Origin: Methanobacteriota archaeon
GTDB lineage: Archaea > Hydrothermarchaeota > Hydrothermarchaeia > Hydrothermarchaeales > BMS3B
Direction: 5' to 3'
DNA length: 5,842 nt
NCBI GenBank assembly: GCA_013152995.1
Contig: JAADFH010000027.1
Coordinates: 3,611-9,452, forward strand
Part shown: piece by piece, positions 1 through 5,467 of the stretch
Layout: each line of letters begins with the position of its first letter
How positions within the stretch are numbered: position 1 is the first letter of the stretch
Notes under the pieces: generated by a model
What the model was told of the DNA's origin: nothing
The model's database searches: none
The model's input: the letters and a program-made list of their open reading frames with translations, nothing else
Program-made: the position numbers and the translations under genes

Positions 1-558
1 GAGGCTATCTACACGGGTCCCAGCGGGCTCAGGGTTATACCCGCCGGAGTCTCGCTGGCAAATCTGCAGGGGATTGCCAGGGAGAACCTGGGGGAGGTGG
101 TGAATGCGCTGAGGAGGGTTGATTTTCTGCTGATTGACTCACCTCCCGGGCTGGGCAGGGGCGTGATTTCAGCCATCTCCGCATCAAGAGAGGTGCTGCT
201 GGTGGTGCTGCCGGAGATATCCTCACTGAGCGATGCTCTCAAGGCAAAAATCGTGGCTAACAAGCTGGGTGCACATGTGGTGGGGGCGGTGATAAACCGC
301 ACCACCTTCCAGGCTGGCGATCTGAGCGCAAAGGAGGTGGGCAACATCCTGGAGGTGCCGATACTTGCGGTTGTGCCGGAGGATGTGGAGGTGCGCAGGA
401 GCTCCGCGTTTGCCCAGCCCTTCGTGCTGAGAGCGCCTGACTCGCCGGCAGCTCAGGCGGTGATGGAGCTCGCGTCCAAGATAGCGGGCGAGGTTTACAT
501 GCCTCCCGGGAGGGGCGAAACTTTTATTGAGCGCCTGCTCCAGGTTATAGATGACTGA
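1..558 (+). CDS. minD: MinD/ParA-family P-loop ATPase, archaeal type (5' partial)
   Basis: The reading frame is open from the first base of the window, so the gene starts upstream. 185 residues are visible; MinD proteins are usually about 260 long, so roughly 80 N-terminal residues, including the deviant Walker A loop, are missing. Visible MinD hallmarks are GLRVIPAG near visible residue 9, the Walker B/switch segment FLLIDSPPGLG at about 42-52, PEISSLSDALK at about 71-81 (typical of the archaeal subgroup), and the adenine-pocket Asn-Arg (VINRT, about 98-102). Known for the family: membrane-associated dimerising ATPases that position division, chemosensory or motility machinery; archaea generally lack MinE. 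The last residues (ETFIERLLQVI) could form a short amphipathic membrane-targeting helix; that is inference. The stop codon lies 17 bases before archease, suggesting co-transcription. The family call is firm, the exact cellular role is not. Confidence 0.9.
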   Translation, partial: EAIYTGPSGLRVIPAGVSLANLQGIARENLGEVVNALRRVDFLLIDSPPGLGRGVISAISASREVLLVVLPEISSLSDALKAKIVANKLGAHVVGAVINRTTFQAGDLSAKEVGNILEVPILAVVPEDVEVRRSSAFAQPFVLRAPDSPAAQAVMELASKIAGEVYMPPGRGETFIERLLQVIDD

Positions 559-564
559 TGCAGC

Positions 565-572
565 GAGGGAGG
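565..572 (+). promoter_or_regulatory. Ribosome binding site for archease
   Basis: GAGGGAGG lies just before the ATG at 576. Read as GAGGG, the spacing to the ATG is about 6 bases. The alternative ATG at 558, which overlaps the minD stop as TGATG, has no purine-rich site in front of it. This helps choose 576 as the archease start. Confidence 0.55.
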
Positions 573-575
573 CGC

Positions 576-995
576 ATGGACTACGAGACCTTTGAGCATG
601 AGGCAGACATAGGTATAGCGGGGTACGGCAGCACCCTGGAGGAGGCGTTTGAGAACGCAGCGAGGGCGATGTTTTCGGTGATGGTTGAGCTTGAGAGTGT
701 TGAGCCGAAAGATGAGGTGAGGGTAAGGGTGGAGGCTGAGGAGGCTGACATCCTGCTGGTGGAGTGGCTGAATGAGCTGCTGTCGCAGGCTCACCTGAAT
801 GAGATGCTCTTCAGCGAGTTTGATGTCAGAATTCAGGGGCAAGAGCCCATGAGGCTTGAGGGTACTGCAAGGGGGGAGAAGCTGAACCCGGAGAAGCACG
901 AGCTCAAGGTGGAGGTGAAGGCTGCCACCTACTCCATGCTTGAGGTGGGCAGGGAGGGCGAGAGGTACTTTGCAAGGTGTGTTGTGGATGTGTGA
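576..995 (+). CDS. Archease (RtcB-activating protein)
   Basis: Archease is a small acidic metal-binding protein that speeds RtcB guanylylation and lets the ligase turn over repeatedly in tRNA splicing and RNA repair in the cytoplasm. From this start the protein has 139 residues, usual for the family, and opens with the family signature (YETFEHEADIGI, residues 3-14, with His8 and Asp11). It carries the central LLVEWLNELL helix (60-69), HELKVEVKAATYSMLEV (108-124) and the C-terminal VVDV with Asp138, an acidic residue expected in the metal site. A frame-compatible ATG at 558 would add six residues, but homologues begin near the 576 start and a ribosome binding site precedes it. The gene follows minD by 17 bases and its stop overlaps the ribosome binding site of rtcB, in line with the well-known archease-rtcB operon. 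The position often occupied by His in KAxTYH is Ser120 here, a change I believe also occurs in eukaryotic homologues. Confidence 0.95.
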   Translation: MDYETFEHEADIGIAGYGSTLEEAFENAARAMFSVMVELESVEPKDEVRVRVEAEEADILLVEWLNELLSQAHLNEMLFSEFDVRIQGQEPMRLEGTARGEKLNPEKHELKVEVKAATYSMLEVGREGERYFARCVVDV

Positions 996-1001
996 GGGTG
1001 A
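994..1001 (+). promoter_or_regulatory. Ribosome binding site for rtcB
   Basis: GAGGGTGA, close to the archaeal anti-16S consensus GGAGGTGA, sits 5 bases before the ATG at 1007 and overlaps the archease stop codon (993-995). It selects ATG 1007 over the upstream in-frame GTG codons at 977 and 998, and suggests translational coupling of archease and rtcB. Confidence 0.7.
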
Positions 1002-1006
1002 TTGCC

Positions 1007-2437
1007 ATGGAGCTGAGAAGTCTGACGAAGAGGGATGAGTACGAGTGGGAGATTCCAAAGCAGGGGTGCATGAATGTGCCCGGCAGGATATTCGCCACAA
1101 AGGCGCTGCTGGAGGAGATGGATGAGAAGGTGAGGGAGCAGATAAGCAATGTTGCCTGCCTGCCGGGCATTCAGAGGGCTGCCATAGCCATGCCTGATGC
1201 TCACTGGGGCTACGGGTTCCCGATAGGCGGCGTGGGTGCCTTTGACCCGGAGGAGAACGGTGTTATATGCATGGGGGGCATAGGGTTTGACATCTCCTGC
1301 GGCGTCAGGACGATGAGGACGGGGATGAGCATAGACGAGCTGAAGCCGAAGATTGAGAGGCTTGTTGAGGAGCTGTACCGCAGGGTTCCCGCAGGGCTGG
1401 GCAGCAAGGGCAAGCTGCACCTGAGCATGCAGGGGATTGACGAGGTACTCAGGGGAGGTGCTGTGTGGGCTGTGGAGAAGGGCTACGGCTACGAGGAGGA
1501 CTTAGAGTACATTGAGGAGCACGGCAGAATGGAGGGGGCGAAGCCGGAGAATGTCTCGGAGAGGGCGAAGAGGAGGCAGCTCCACGAGGTCGGAACCCTG
1601 GGCTCGGGGAACCACTACCTGGAGGTGCAGTACGTCAGCGAGGTGTACGATGAGGCTGCGGCGAGGGTGTACGGGCTGGAGAAGGGGAGCGTGGTGGTCT
1701 CGGTGCACTGCGGCTCCAGGGCGCTGGGGCACCAGATAGGCATGGACTACATAAAGGAGCTGTACAAGGCTGCGAAGAAGTACGGGATACCGATAAGGGA
1801 TAAGGAGTTAGCGTGTGCACCCATAAACTCCCCCGAGGGTGAGAGGTACTTCTCGGCGGTGGCGGCTGGAATAAACTGCGCGCTTGCCAACAGGCAGGTC
1901 ATCTCCCACTTGGTGAGGCAGGTGTTTGAGGACGTGGTGCCGGAGGCGGAGGTGGAGATGCTGTACGACATAAGCCACAACACCTGCAAGCCCGAGGAGC
2001 ACGAGGTTGAGGGCAGGAGGAGGCTGCTGTACGTGCACCGCAAGGGCTCCACAAGGGCTCTGGGTCCGGGAAGGAAGGAGGTTCCCAGGGAGTACAGGAG
2101 CGTGGGGCAGCCGGTGCTGATAGGCGGAACCATGGGGACATGCTCCTTCATCCTCCGCGGCACCGAGGACGGGCTGGAGAAGGCTTTCGGCAGCGCATGC
2201 CACGGCGCGGGCAGGGCGATGTCCAGGAAGCAGGCGAAGCGGGTTTACAGGGGTGAGAGGGTGGTGCAGGAGCTCAGGGCAAAGGGGATAATTGTCAGAG
2301 CCCACTCCTGGGCGGGTGTTGCAGAGGAGGCGCCGGGGGCATACAAGGATGTGGAGAAGGTGGTTGATGCGGTGCACGCGGCGAAGCTGGCGTACAAGGT
2401 GGTGAAGCTCAAGCCTGTTGCGTGTGTGAAGGGGTAG
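1007..2437 (+). CDS. rtcB: RNA-splicing ligase RtcB (tRNA 3'-phosphate/5'-OH ligase)
   Basis: RtcB is a GTP- and Mn(II)-dependent ligase that joins RNA 2',3'-cyclic phosphate (or 3'-phosphate) ends to 5'-OH ends. In archaea it is the ligase that seals tRNA halves after intron removal. The protein has 476 residues (Pyrococcus RtcB about 481). The active site is complete: Asp95 and Cys98 in FDISCGVR, His203 in GSGNHYLE, His234 in VHCGSR, His324 in DISHN, and the guanylylated His399 in SACHGAGRAMSR. The first four fall at the same numbers as in the Pyrococcus enzyme and the last two are shifted by exactly five, which supports ATG 1007 as the start. Other family blocks are MPDAHWGYGFPIGGVGAF (62-79) and the GGTMGTCSFIL region (373-383). 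Some archaeal rtcB genes carry an intein near the DxxC motif; this copy has none. It follows archease by 11 bases. Confidence 0.98.
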   Translation: MELRSLTKRDEYEWEIPKQGCMNVPGRIFATKALLEEMDEKVREQISNVACLPGIQRAAIAMPDAHWGYGFPIGGVGAFDPEENGVICMGGIGFDISCGVRTMRTGMSIDELKPKIERLVEELYRRVPAGLGSKGKLHLSMQGIDEVLRGGAVWAVEKGYGYEEDLEYIEEHGRMEGAKPENVSERAKRRQLHEVGTLGSGNHYLEVQYVSEVYDEAAARVYGLEKGSVVVSVHCGSRALGHQIGMDYIKELYKAAKKYGIPIRDKELACAPINSPEGERYFSAVAAGINCALANRQVISHLVRQVFEDVVPEAEVEMLYDISHNTCKPEEHEVEGRRRLLYVHRKGSTRALGPGRKEVPREYRSVGQPVLIGGTMGTCSFILRGTEDGLEKAFGSACHGAGRAMSRKQAKRVYRGERVVQELRAKGIIVRAHSWAGVAEEAPGAYKDVEKVVDAVHAAKLAYKVVKLKPVACVKG

Positions 2438-2478
2438 GTTTATAAGCCGGTTTGCTGCAGTAGGTGAGTATAAGGCGG
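2435..2478 (+). repeat. Imperfect direct repeat in the promoter region
   Basis: Two copies of a TAGGT-n(1-3)-TATAAG-SCGG block are seen at 2435-2450 and 2461-2478. They share TAGGT, TATAAG and CGG and differ by two extra bases and one substitution at the TATAAG-SCGG junction. The first copy contains the TATA box; the second falls at the predicted start of transcription. This could be an operator, a second weak promoter or chance. Confidence 0.4.
2439..2446 (+). promoter_or_regulatory. TATA box of the CBS-radC-tyrA operon
   Basis: TTTATAAG, a good archaeal box A match, lies directly after the rtcB stop and stands out in a GC-rich region. With the usual spacing, transcription would start near 2466-2472, giving a leader of about 15-20 bases before the ATG at 2487. 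There is no obvious A-rich BRE immediately upstream, where the end of rtcB reads GGGGTAGG. It is the only convincing promoter on the plus strand of the window. Confidence 0.6.
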
Positions 2479-2486
2479 TGGTTGGA

Positions 2487-2909
2487 ATGCAGAAGAAGGT
2501 TGGGGACATAATGACGCAGGATGTGGTGTCTGTTAAGCTTGATTCTACGGTGGCGGAGATTCTTGACACCATGCTTAAAAGGAACATCTCGGGGGTTGTG
2601 GTGGTGGACAGCGGTGGCGATGTTGTTGGCATAGTTTCGGCGCTTGATATCTTCAAGCTGGCAACCAACGAGCACATTGACTTCTGCTACACCGCCGAGG
2701 ATATAATGACTCCCTACACCATCTCGGTCACCCCGGACACCACGGTGGAGGAGGCGAGCAGAATAATGCTCCAGCACGGGATTCACAGGCTGGTGGTCAC
2801 CGCCTCACCCACCAGAAAGAAGCCCTTGGGCATTGTTACCTCCACGGATATACTCAGGGTGCTGGGGGAGAGTGCCAGGCAGAGCGAGTGCAGAGCCGAG
2901 AGGAGGTAG
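2487..2909 (+). CDS. Tandem CBS-domain protein
   Basis: The protein has 140 residues and consists almost only of two CBS domains (a Bateman module): CBS1 at about residues 6-58 (VGDIMTQDVVSV to SALDIFKLA) and CBS2 at about 71-126 (EDIMTPYTISV to TSTDILRVLG). Both contain the (S/T)xxD motif that usually contacts the ribose of bound nucleotide: Ser51-Asp54 and Thr118-Asp121. Known for the family: such stand-alone proteins bind AMP, ATP, SAM or similar ligands and act as energy or metabolite sensors on partners; no partner can be named here. The chosen ATG has a GGTGG site 5 bases upstream (2477-2481) and matches usual family starts; an in-frame GTG at 2478 would add three residues. A charged tail (RQSECRAERR) follows CBS2. 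The stop directly abuts the radC start, so it heads the CBS-radC-tyrA operon. Confidence 0.9.
   Translation: MQKKVGDIMTQDVVSVKLDSTVAEILDTMLKRNISGVVVVDSGGDVVGIVSALDIFKLATNEHIDFCYTAEDIMTPYTISVTPDTTVEEASRIMLQHGIHRLVVTASPTRKKPLGIVTSTDILRVLGESARQSECRAERR
2901..2907 (+). promoter_or_regulatory. Closely spaced ribosome binding site for radC
   Basis: AGGAGGT is a near-perfect Shine-Dalgarno sequence but lies only 2 bases from the radC ATG, and its last base is the first base of the CBS gene stop. The neighbouring GAGAGG (2898-2903) would give a more usual spacing of 6. No better in-frame start lies nearby downstream, and RadC homologues fit this start, so translation is probably coupled to termination of the CBS gene. 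Confidence 0.5.
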
Positions 2910-3602
2910 ATGGCTGAGTACGGGGCGAAGCTGCGGGAGCTGCCGGTGCACGAGCGTCCCAGAGAGAGGCTGATGGAGCTGGGTGCGGGGGCGCTTTCTG
3001 ACGCCGAGCTTCTTGCGATTCTGCTCAGGACGGGCACCAAGGAGGAGAGTGTTCTTGCCCTGGCGCAGAGGCTGCTGCGCAGGTATTCGCTGAGCGAGCT
3101 GGCACGTGCAAGTGTTGCGGAGCTTAAGAAGATAAGGGGGATAAGCGATGCCAAAGCCTGCGAGATCGCAGCCTGCTTTGAGCTTGCCAGGAGGCTTGAG
3201 GCTGGAAGGGGCGCTGAGAGAAGGGTTGTGAGGAGCTCGGATGACGCCTACAGGCTCCTCTACCCCAGGCTTGCCCAGAAGAGGGTTGAGGTGTTCGCGG
3301 GGATATACCTGAACTCAAAGAACAGGGTGCTGAGGGTGGTGAACATCTCCAGCGGGGGCATGGAGGCGAGCGTGGTTCAGCCCAGGGAGGTGTTCAGAAT
3401 AGCCCTGGAGGAGGGGGCGAGCAGGGTGATTGTGGGGCACAACCACCCCAGCGGCGACCCCGAGCCGAGCCAGGATGACCTGCGGATAACCGCCGCGCTC
3501 TTCAGAGCGGGCGAGCTGCTGGGTGTTGAGCTGCTGGACCACTTAGTAGTTGGAGACGGATGCTATGTAAGCCTGCGGGACCGCGGGCGGCTGAGAGGAT
3601 GA
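2910..3602 (+). CDS. radC: RadC family JAMM/MPN protein (UPF0758)
   Basis: The protein has 230 residues, full length for RadC. The N-terminal part has the family block ERPRERLMELGAGALSDAEL (15-34) and LLAILLRTG, then a helix-hairpin-helix-like region LKKIRGISDAKACEIAACF (72-90). The C-terminal JAMM domain has a complete metalloprotease-type zinc motif: Glu127 in RVEVF, then GHNHPSGDPEPSQDD with His177, His179, Ser187 and Asp190 (HxH-x7-S-x2-D). Known for the family: the name comes from an E. coli mutation later assigned to recG, so a DNA-repair role is not established, and the biochemical function is unknown. The HhH region suggests DNA contact and the JAMM motif suggests hydrolase activity; both are inference. 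RadC is widespread in bacteria and patchy in archaea, so transfer from bacteria at some point is possible. Base use looks like its neighbours, so no recent transfer is visible. It lies directly between the CBS gene and tyrA. Confidence 0.95.
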   Translation: MAEYGAKLRELPVHERPRERLMELGAGALSDAELLAILLRTGTKEESVLALAQRLLRRYSLSELARASVAELKKIRGISDAKACEIAACFELARRLEAGRGAERRVVRSSDDAYRLLYPRLAQKRVEVFAGIYLNSKNRVLRVVNISSGGMEASVVQPREVFRIALEEGASRVIVGHNHPSGDPEPSQDDLRITAALFRAGELLGVELLDHLVVGDGCYVSLRDRGRLRG

Positions 3603-3605
3603 GGA

Positions 3606-4910
3606 ATGACCACAATCTCTATAATCGGCGGCACCGGCGAGTTTGGCAGGGTTTTTGCCAGGGTGTTCTCCAGAGAGGGCTATGAGGTGCTTATAACCGG
3701 CAGGGACGAGGCTAAGGGCAGGCGTGTGGCTTCTGAGGTTGGCGCAAGATTTGTGAGGGACAACAGGAGCGCCGCTGCTCAGGGTGATGTTGTGATAGTG
3801 AGCGTGCCCATAGAGAGCACGGTGGGGGTGATAGAGGAGGTGGCGCCGGAGGTGAGGGAGGGTAGCCTGCTGACCGACTTCACAAGCGTCAAGGTGGAGC
3901 CCTGCAGGGCTATGCTAAAGCATGCGGCTGAGGGGGTGGAGGTGGTGGGCATGCACCCCATGTTCGGACCCAGGGTGCCCTCGCTTGAGGGTATGGTGTT
4001 CATCCTCACACCCCTGAGGACGGGCAGGTGGTGGGAGTGGCTCCAGGGGTGGCTGCAGAGTCACAGGGCGAGGGTGGTGGTCACCACCCCGGAGGAGCAT
4101 GACAGGATGATGAGCGTGGTGCAGTGCATGACCCACTTCACCTACATCAGCGCAGCCAGCACTCTGAGAGAGCTGGGAGTGGATGTGAAGGAGACCAGAA
4201 AGTTCGCCTCCCCGGTCTACGAGCTCATGCTTGACCTGATTGCCAGGATAGTGGGTCAGAACCCCCACCTGTATGCGAGCATACAGCTCCACAACCCCTT
4301 CGCAGGTGAGGTGCGCCGCAGGTTTGTGGAGAGCGCACTCAGGCTCAGGGAGGTGCTGGACAGCGGCAGGAGGGAGGAGTTTGTCAGGATAATGGCTGAT
4401 GCGGCGAAGCACATGGGCGATGTTACCTCAGCCATGGGGAGGAGCGACAAGGCTATTGCCGCCCTGAAGGAGGAGTTCAGGAGGCTGAAGGAGAGCAGGG
4501 GCAGGGAGGTGGCGCTGCGGCACATCTACTCTGGAGCGGTGCACGTGGGTGTGGTGGAGGAGGTGGAGCCTGAGAGTGTAACGCTGCGGTGCGGCAGGCG
4601 CAGGCTGAGGCTGAAGCTGGCGAACGTGGAGCTGCTGCCGGAGCAGGAGGTGCTCAGGATTAAGGCGCAGCGCCTGCCCCACGAGACCAGGGACTTCTCG
4701 GTTCTGCTGCCCGAGCATGCCAGCCCGGAGGTTATAGCGGGGCTGGTGAGGGGGGTTAGGGGAGTGCTGGAGTGCACCCCCGTGGAGGAGTACCGCGGGA
4801 GGGGGATTCCGGAGGGGATGAAGAGCGTGCTGTTCAGGGTCAAAGGCGTGGAGGCAGACTTTGAAGAGGTGGAGAGGCTGCTCACGGGCATAGGGGGCAG
4901 GCTAAGATAG
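3606..4910 (+). CDS. tyrA: Prephenate dehydrogenase, archaeal long form with C-terminal extension
   Basis: TyrA oxidises and decarboxylates prephenate to 4-hydroxyphenylpyruvate with NAD(P)+ in tyrosine synthesis. The protein has 434 residues, the length of the archaeal long form and far above a core TyrA of about 280. Residues 1-160 form the Rossmann domain: dinucleotide loop IIGGTGEFGR (6-15), VIVSVPIEST (63-72), TDFTSVK (90-96) and GMHPMFGP (115-122) with His117, matching the substrate-binding GxHP motif. The helical dimerisation domain follows (about 160-300), with VQCMTHF (172-178, His177) as the second conserved substrate-region motif. Residues about 303-357 look like a small beta-rich module. 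Residues 362-434 resemble the FDX-ACB fold: RDFSVLL, then YRGRGIPEGMKSVLFRV, then GGRLR at the very end. No chorismate mutase or canonical ACT domain is apparent. It follows radC by 3 bases, with GAGAGG (3593-3598) as the likely ribosome binding site. Its last 9 bases overlap the convergent signal peptidase gene. Confidence 0.92.
   Translation: MTTISIIGGTGEFGRVFARVFSREGYEVLITGRDEAKGRRVASEVGARFVRDNRSAAAQGDVVIVSVPIESTVGVIEEVAPEVREGSLLTDFTSVKVEPCRAMLKHAAEGVEVVGMHPMFGPRVPSLEGMVFILTPLRTGRWWEWLQGWLQSHRARVVVTTPEEHDRMMSVVQCMTHFTYISAASTLRELGVDVKETRKFASPVYELMLDLIARIVGQNPHLYASIQLHNPFAGEVRRRFVESALRLREVLDSGRREEFVRIMADAAKHMGDVTSAMGRSDKAIAALKEEFRRLKESRGREVALRHIYSGAVHVGVVEEVEPESVTLRCGRRRLRLKLANVELLPEQEVLRIKAQRLPHETRDFSVLLPEHASPEVIAGLVRGVRGVLECTPVEEYRGRGIPEGMKSVLFRVKGVEADFEEVERLLTGIGGRLR
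4689..4907 (+). other. FDX-ACB-like domain encoded at the 3' end of tyrA
   Basis: TyrA residues 362-434. It starts with RDFSVLL, has YRGRGIPEGMKS (396-407) near the middle and ends in GGRLR. The phenylalanyl-tRNA synthetase beta C-terminal domain (E. coli, from memory) has RDIAVVV, VYRGKGVAEGYKSL and ASLR at matching places and similar spacing. In that enzyme the domain binds the tRNA anticodon stem. Its role in TyrA is unknown. A ferredoxin-like fold similar to ACT is the natural guess. Confidence 0.6.
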
Positions 4911-5450
4911 CCTCTTCTTGATGTAGTTTTCCACCATGCCTATGAGCACGAAGATTACCAGCACCAGGAGCACCACCTTGGTGTAGCCGTACTTCCCCAC
5001 CATCTCGGTGAACCAGACCTTTATCAGCCCGAGCTTGGGTATTACCAGCACCACCTTGCCCTTCAGCAGGTTCTCTGACACCGGCGGGGCTATGGGGTTC
5101 TCGGGGTTCTGGTCAGGCAGCGGATTCGTGGCATCGTTGTCTCCCTTGGTGTACAGCAGGATTCTGCCGTCGTCCTCCTGGATGTCTATAACCCTGTGCA
5201 CCACCAGTATCCTGCTGAAGGGGTTGTAGTAGACGATGATGTCCCCCACCTTCACCTCGTCTATGCTCACCCCCTTTATCACCACCAGATCTCCAACGTT
5301 CAGCGTGGGCTCCATGCTCCTGCTGACCACTGCCATCATGGGACGCTCTGCACCCAGCACCGCTCCCAGGGTGAAGTTGATGAGAATCGCAAGCACAAGC
5401 CCAATTGCTATGTACTTCAGTGTGTCCTTCAGCTCCTTGCCAACGTCCAT
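4902..5450 (-). CDS. Signal peptidase I, archaeal/ER (Ser-His) type
   Basis: This S26B-family membrane protease removes signal peptides from Sec-exported preproteins on the outer face of the cytoplasmic membrane. The protein has 182 residues. A first membrane segment spans about 13-33 (YIAIGLVLAILINF onward), followed by the nucleophile Ser45 in SRSMEPTL. His85 in VVHRV stands where bacterial enzymes have the general-base Lys, which marks the archaeal/eukaryotic type. Asp104 in TKGDND completes the expected acid site; the second acidic residue of the usual GDNNxxxD box is not at its normal place, with Asp106 or Asp113 as candidates. A second membrane segment lies at about 158-174, so the catalytic domain sits between two anchors with a short KKRLS cytoplasmic tail. 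The start has a weak ribosome binding site (AAGGCGG) and lies 17 bases after the A24 peptidase gene, so the two are probably one transcript. Its 3' end overlaps tyrA by 9 bases. Confidence 0.93.
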   Translation of the reverse strand: MDVGKELKDTLKYIAIGLVLAILINFTLGAVLGAERPMMAVVSRSMEPTLNVGDLVVIKGVSIDEVKVGDIIVYYNPFSRILVVHRVIDIQEDDGRILLYTKGDNDATNPLPDQNPENPIAPPVSENLLKGKVVLVIPKLGLIKVWFTEMVGKYGYTKVVLLVLVIFVLIGMVENYIKKRLS

Positions 5451-5467
5451 GCAACCGCCTTCTTGCT

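Noticed and set aside
558..575. Upstream ATG for archease overlapping the minD stop (TGATG)
   Set aside because: It has no Shine-Dalgarno sequence, and the added residues (MQRGRR) are outside the usual family N-terminus, while ATG 576 has GAGGGAGG upstream. It remains possible through translational coupling.
933..935. Ser instead of His in the KAxTYH motif of archease, considered as a damaged active site
   Set aside because: As far as I recall, Ser also occurs at this place in eukaryotic archease, and all other family motifs are intact, so it is probably natural variation.
977..1006. Longer rtcB start at GTG 977 or GTG 998
   Set aside because: GTG 977 would lie inside archease and both would shift the catalytic residues away from the Pyrococcus numbering; ATG 1007 has a good ribosome binding site and gives exact D95, C98, H203 and H234.
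1288..1306. Possible intein insertion site at the rtcB DxxC motif
   Set aside because: The motif FDISCGVR is continuous and the protein length is normal, so no intein is present.
495..1420. Several overlapping open frames of 90-200 codons on the minus strand opposite archease and the start of rtcB
   Set aside because: They have low-complexity His/Pro/Leu/Ser-rich translations typical of the antisense of GC-rich genes, have no family motifs, and the opposite strand is accounted for by real genes.
2438..2486. Possible small RNA, tRNA or terminator in the gap after rtcB
   Set aside because: The 49 bases are too short for a tRNA, show no stable hairpin with a following T-run, and are better explained as a promoter and leader.
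1808..2677. A long open frame on the minus strand (289 codons) opposite rtcB and the CBS gene
   Set aside because: It lies antisense to the clearly conserved rtcB and CBS coding regions, resembles no family, spans the intergenic promoter and is explained by high GC with few stop codons.
3915..4891. Minus-strand open frames opposite tyrA
   Set aside because: Shadow frames with Ser/Thr/Pro- or His/Leu-rich composition; tyrA explains this stretch from its start to its stop.
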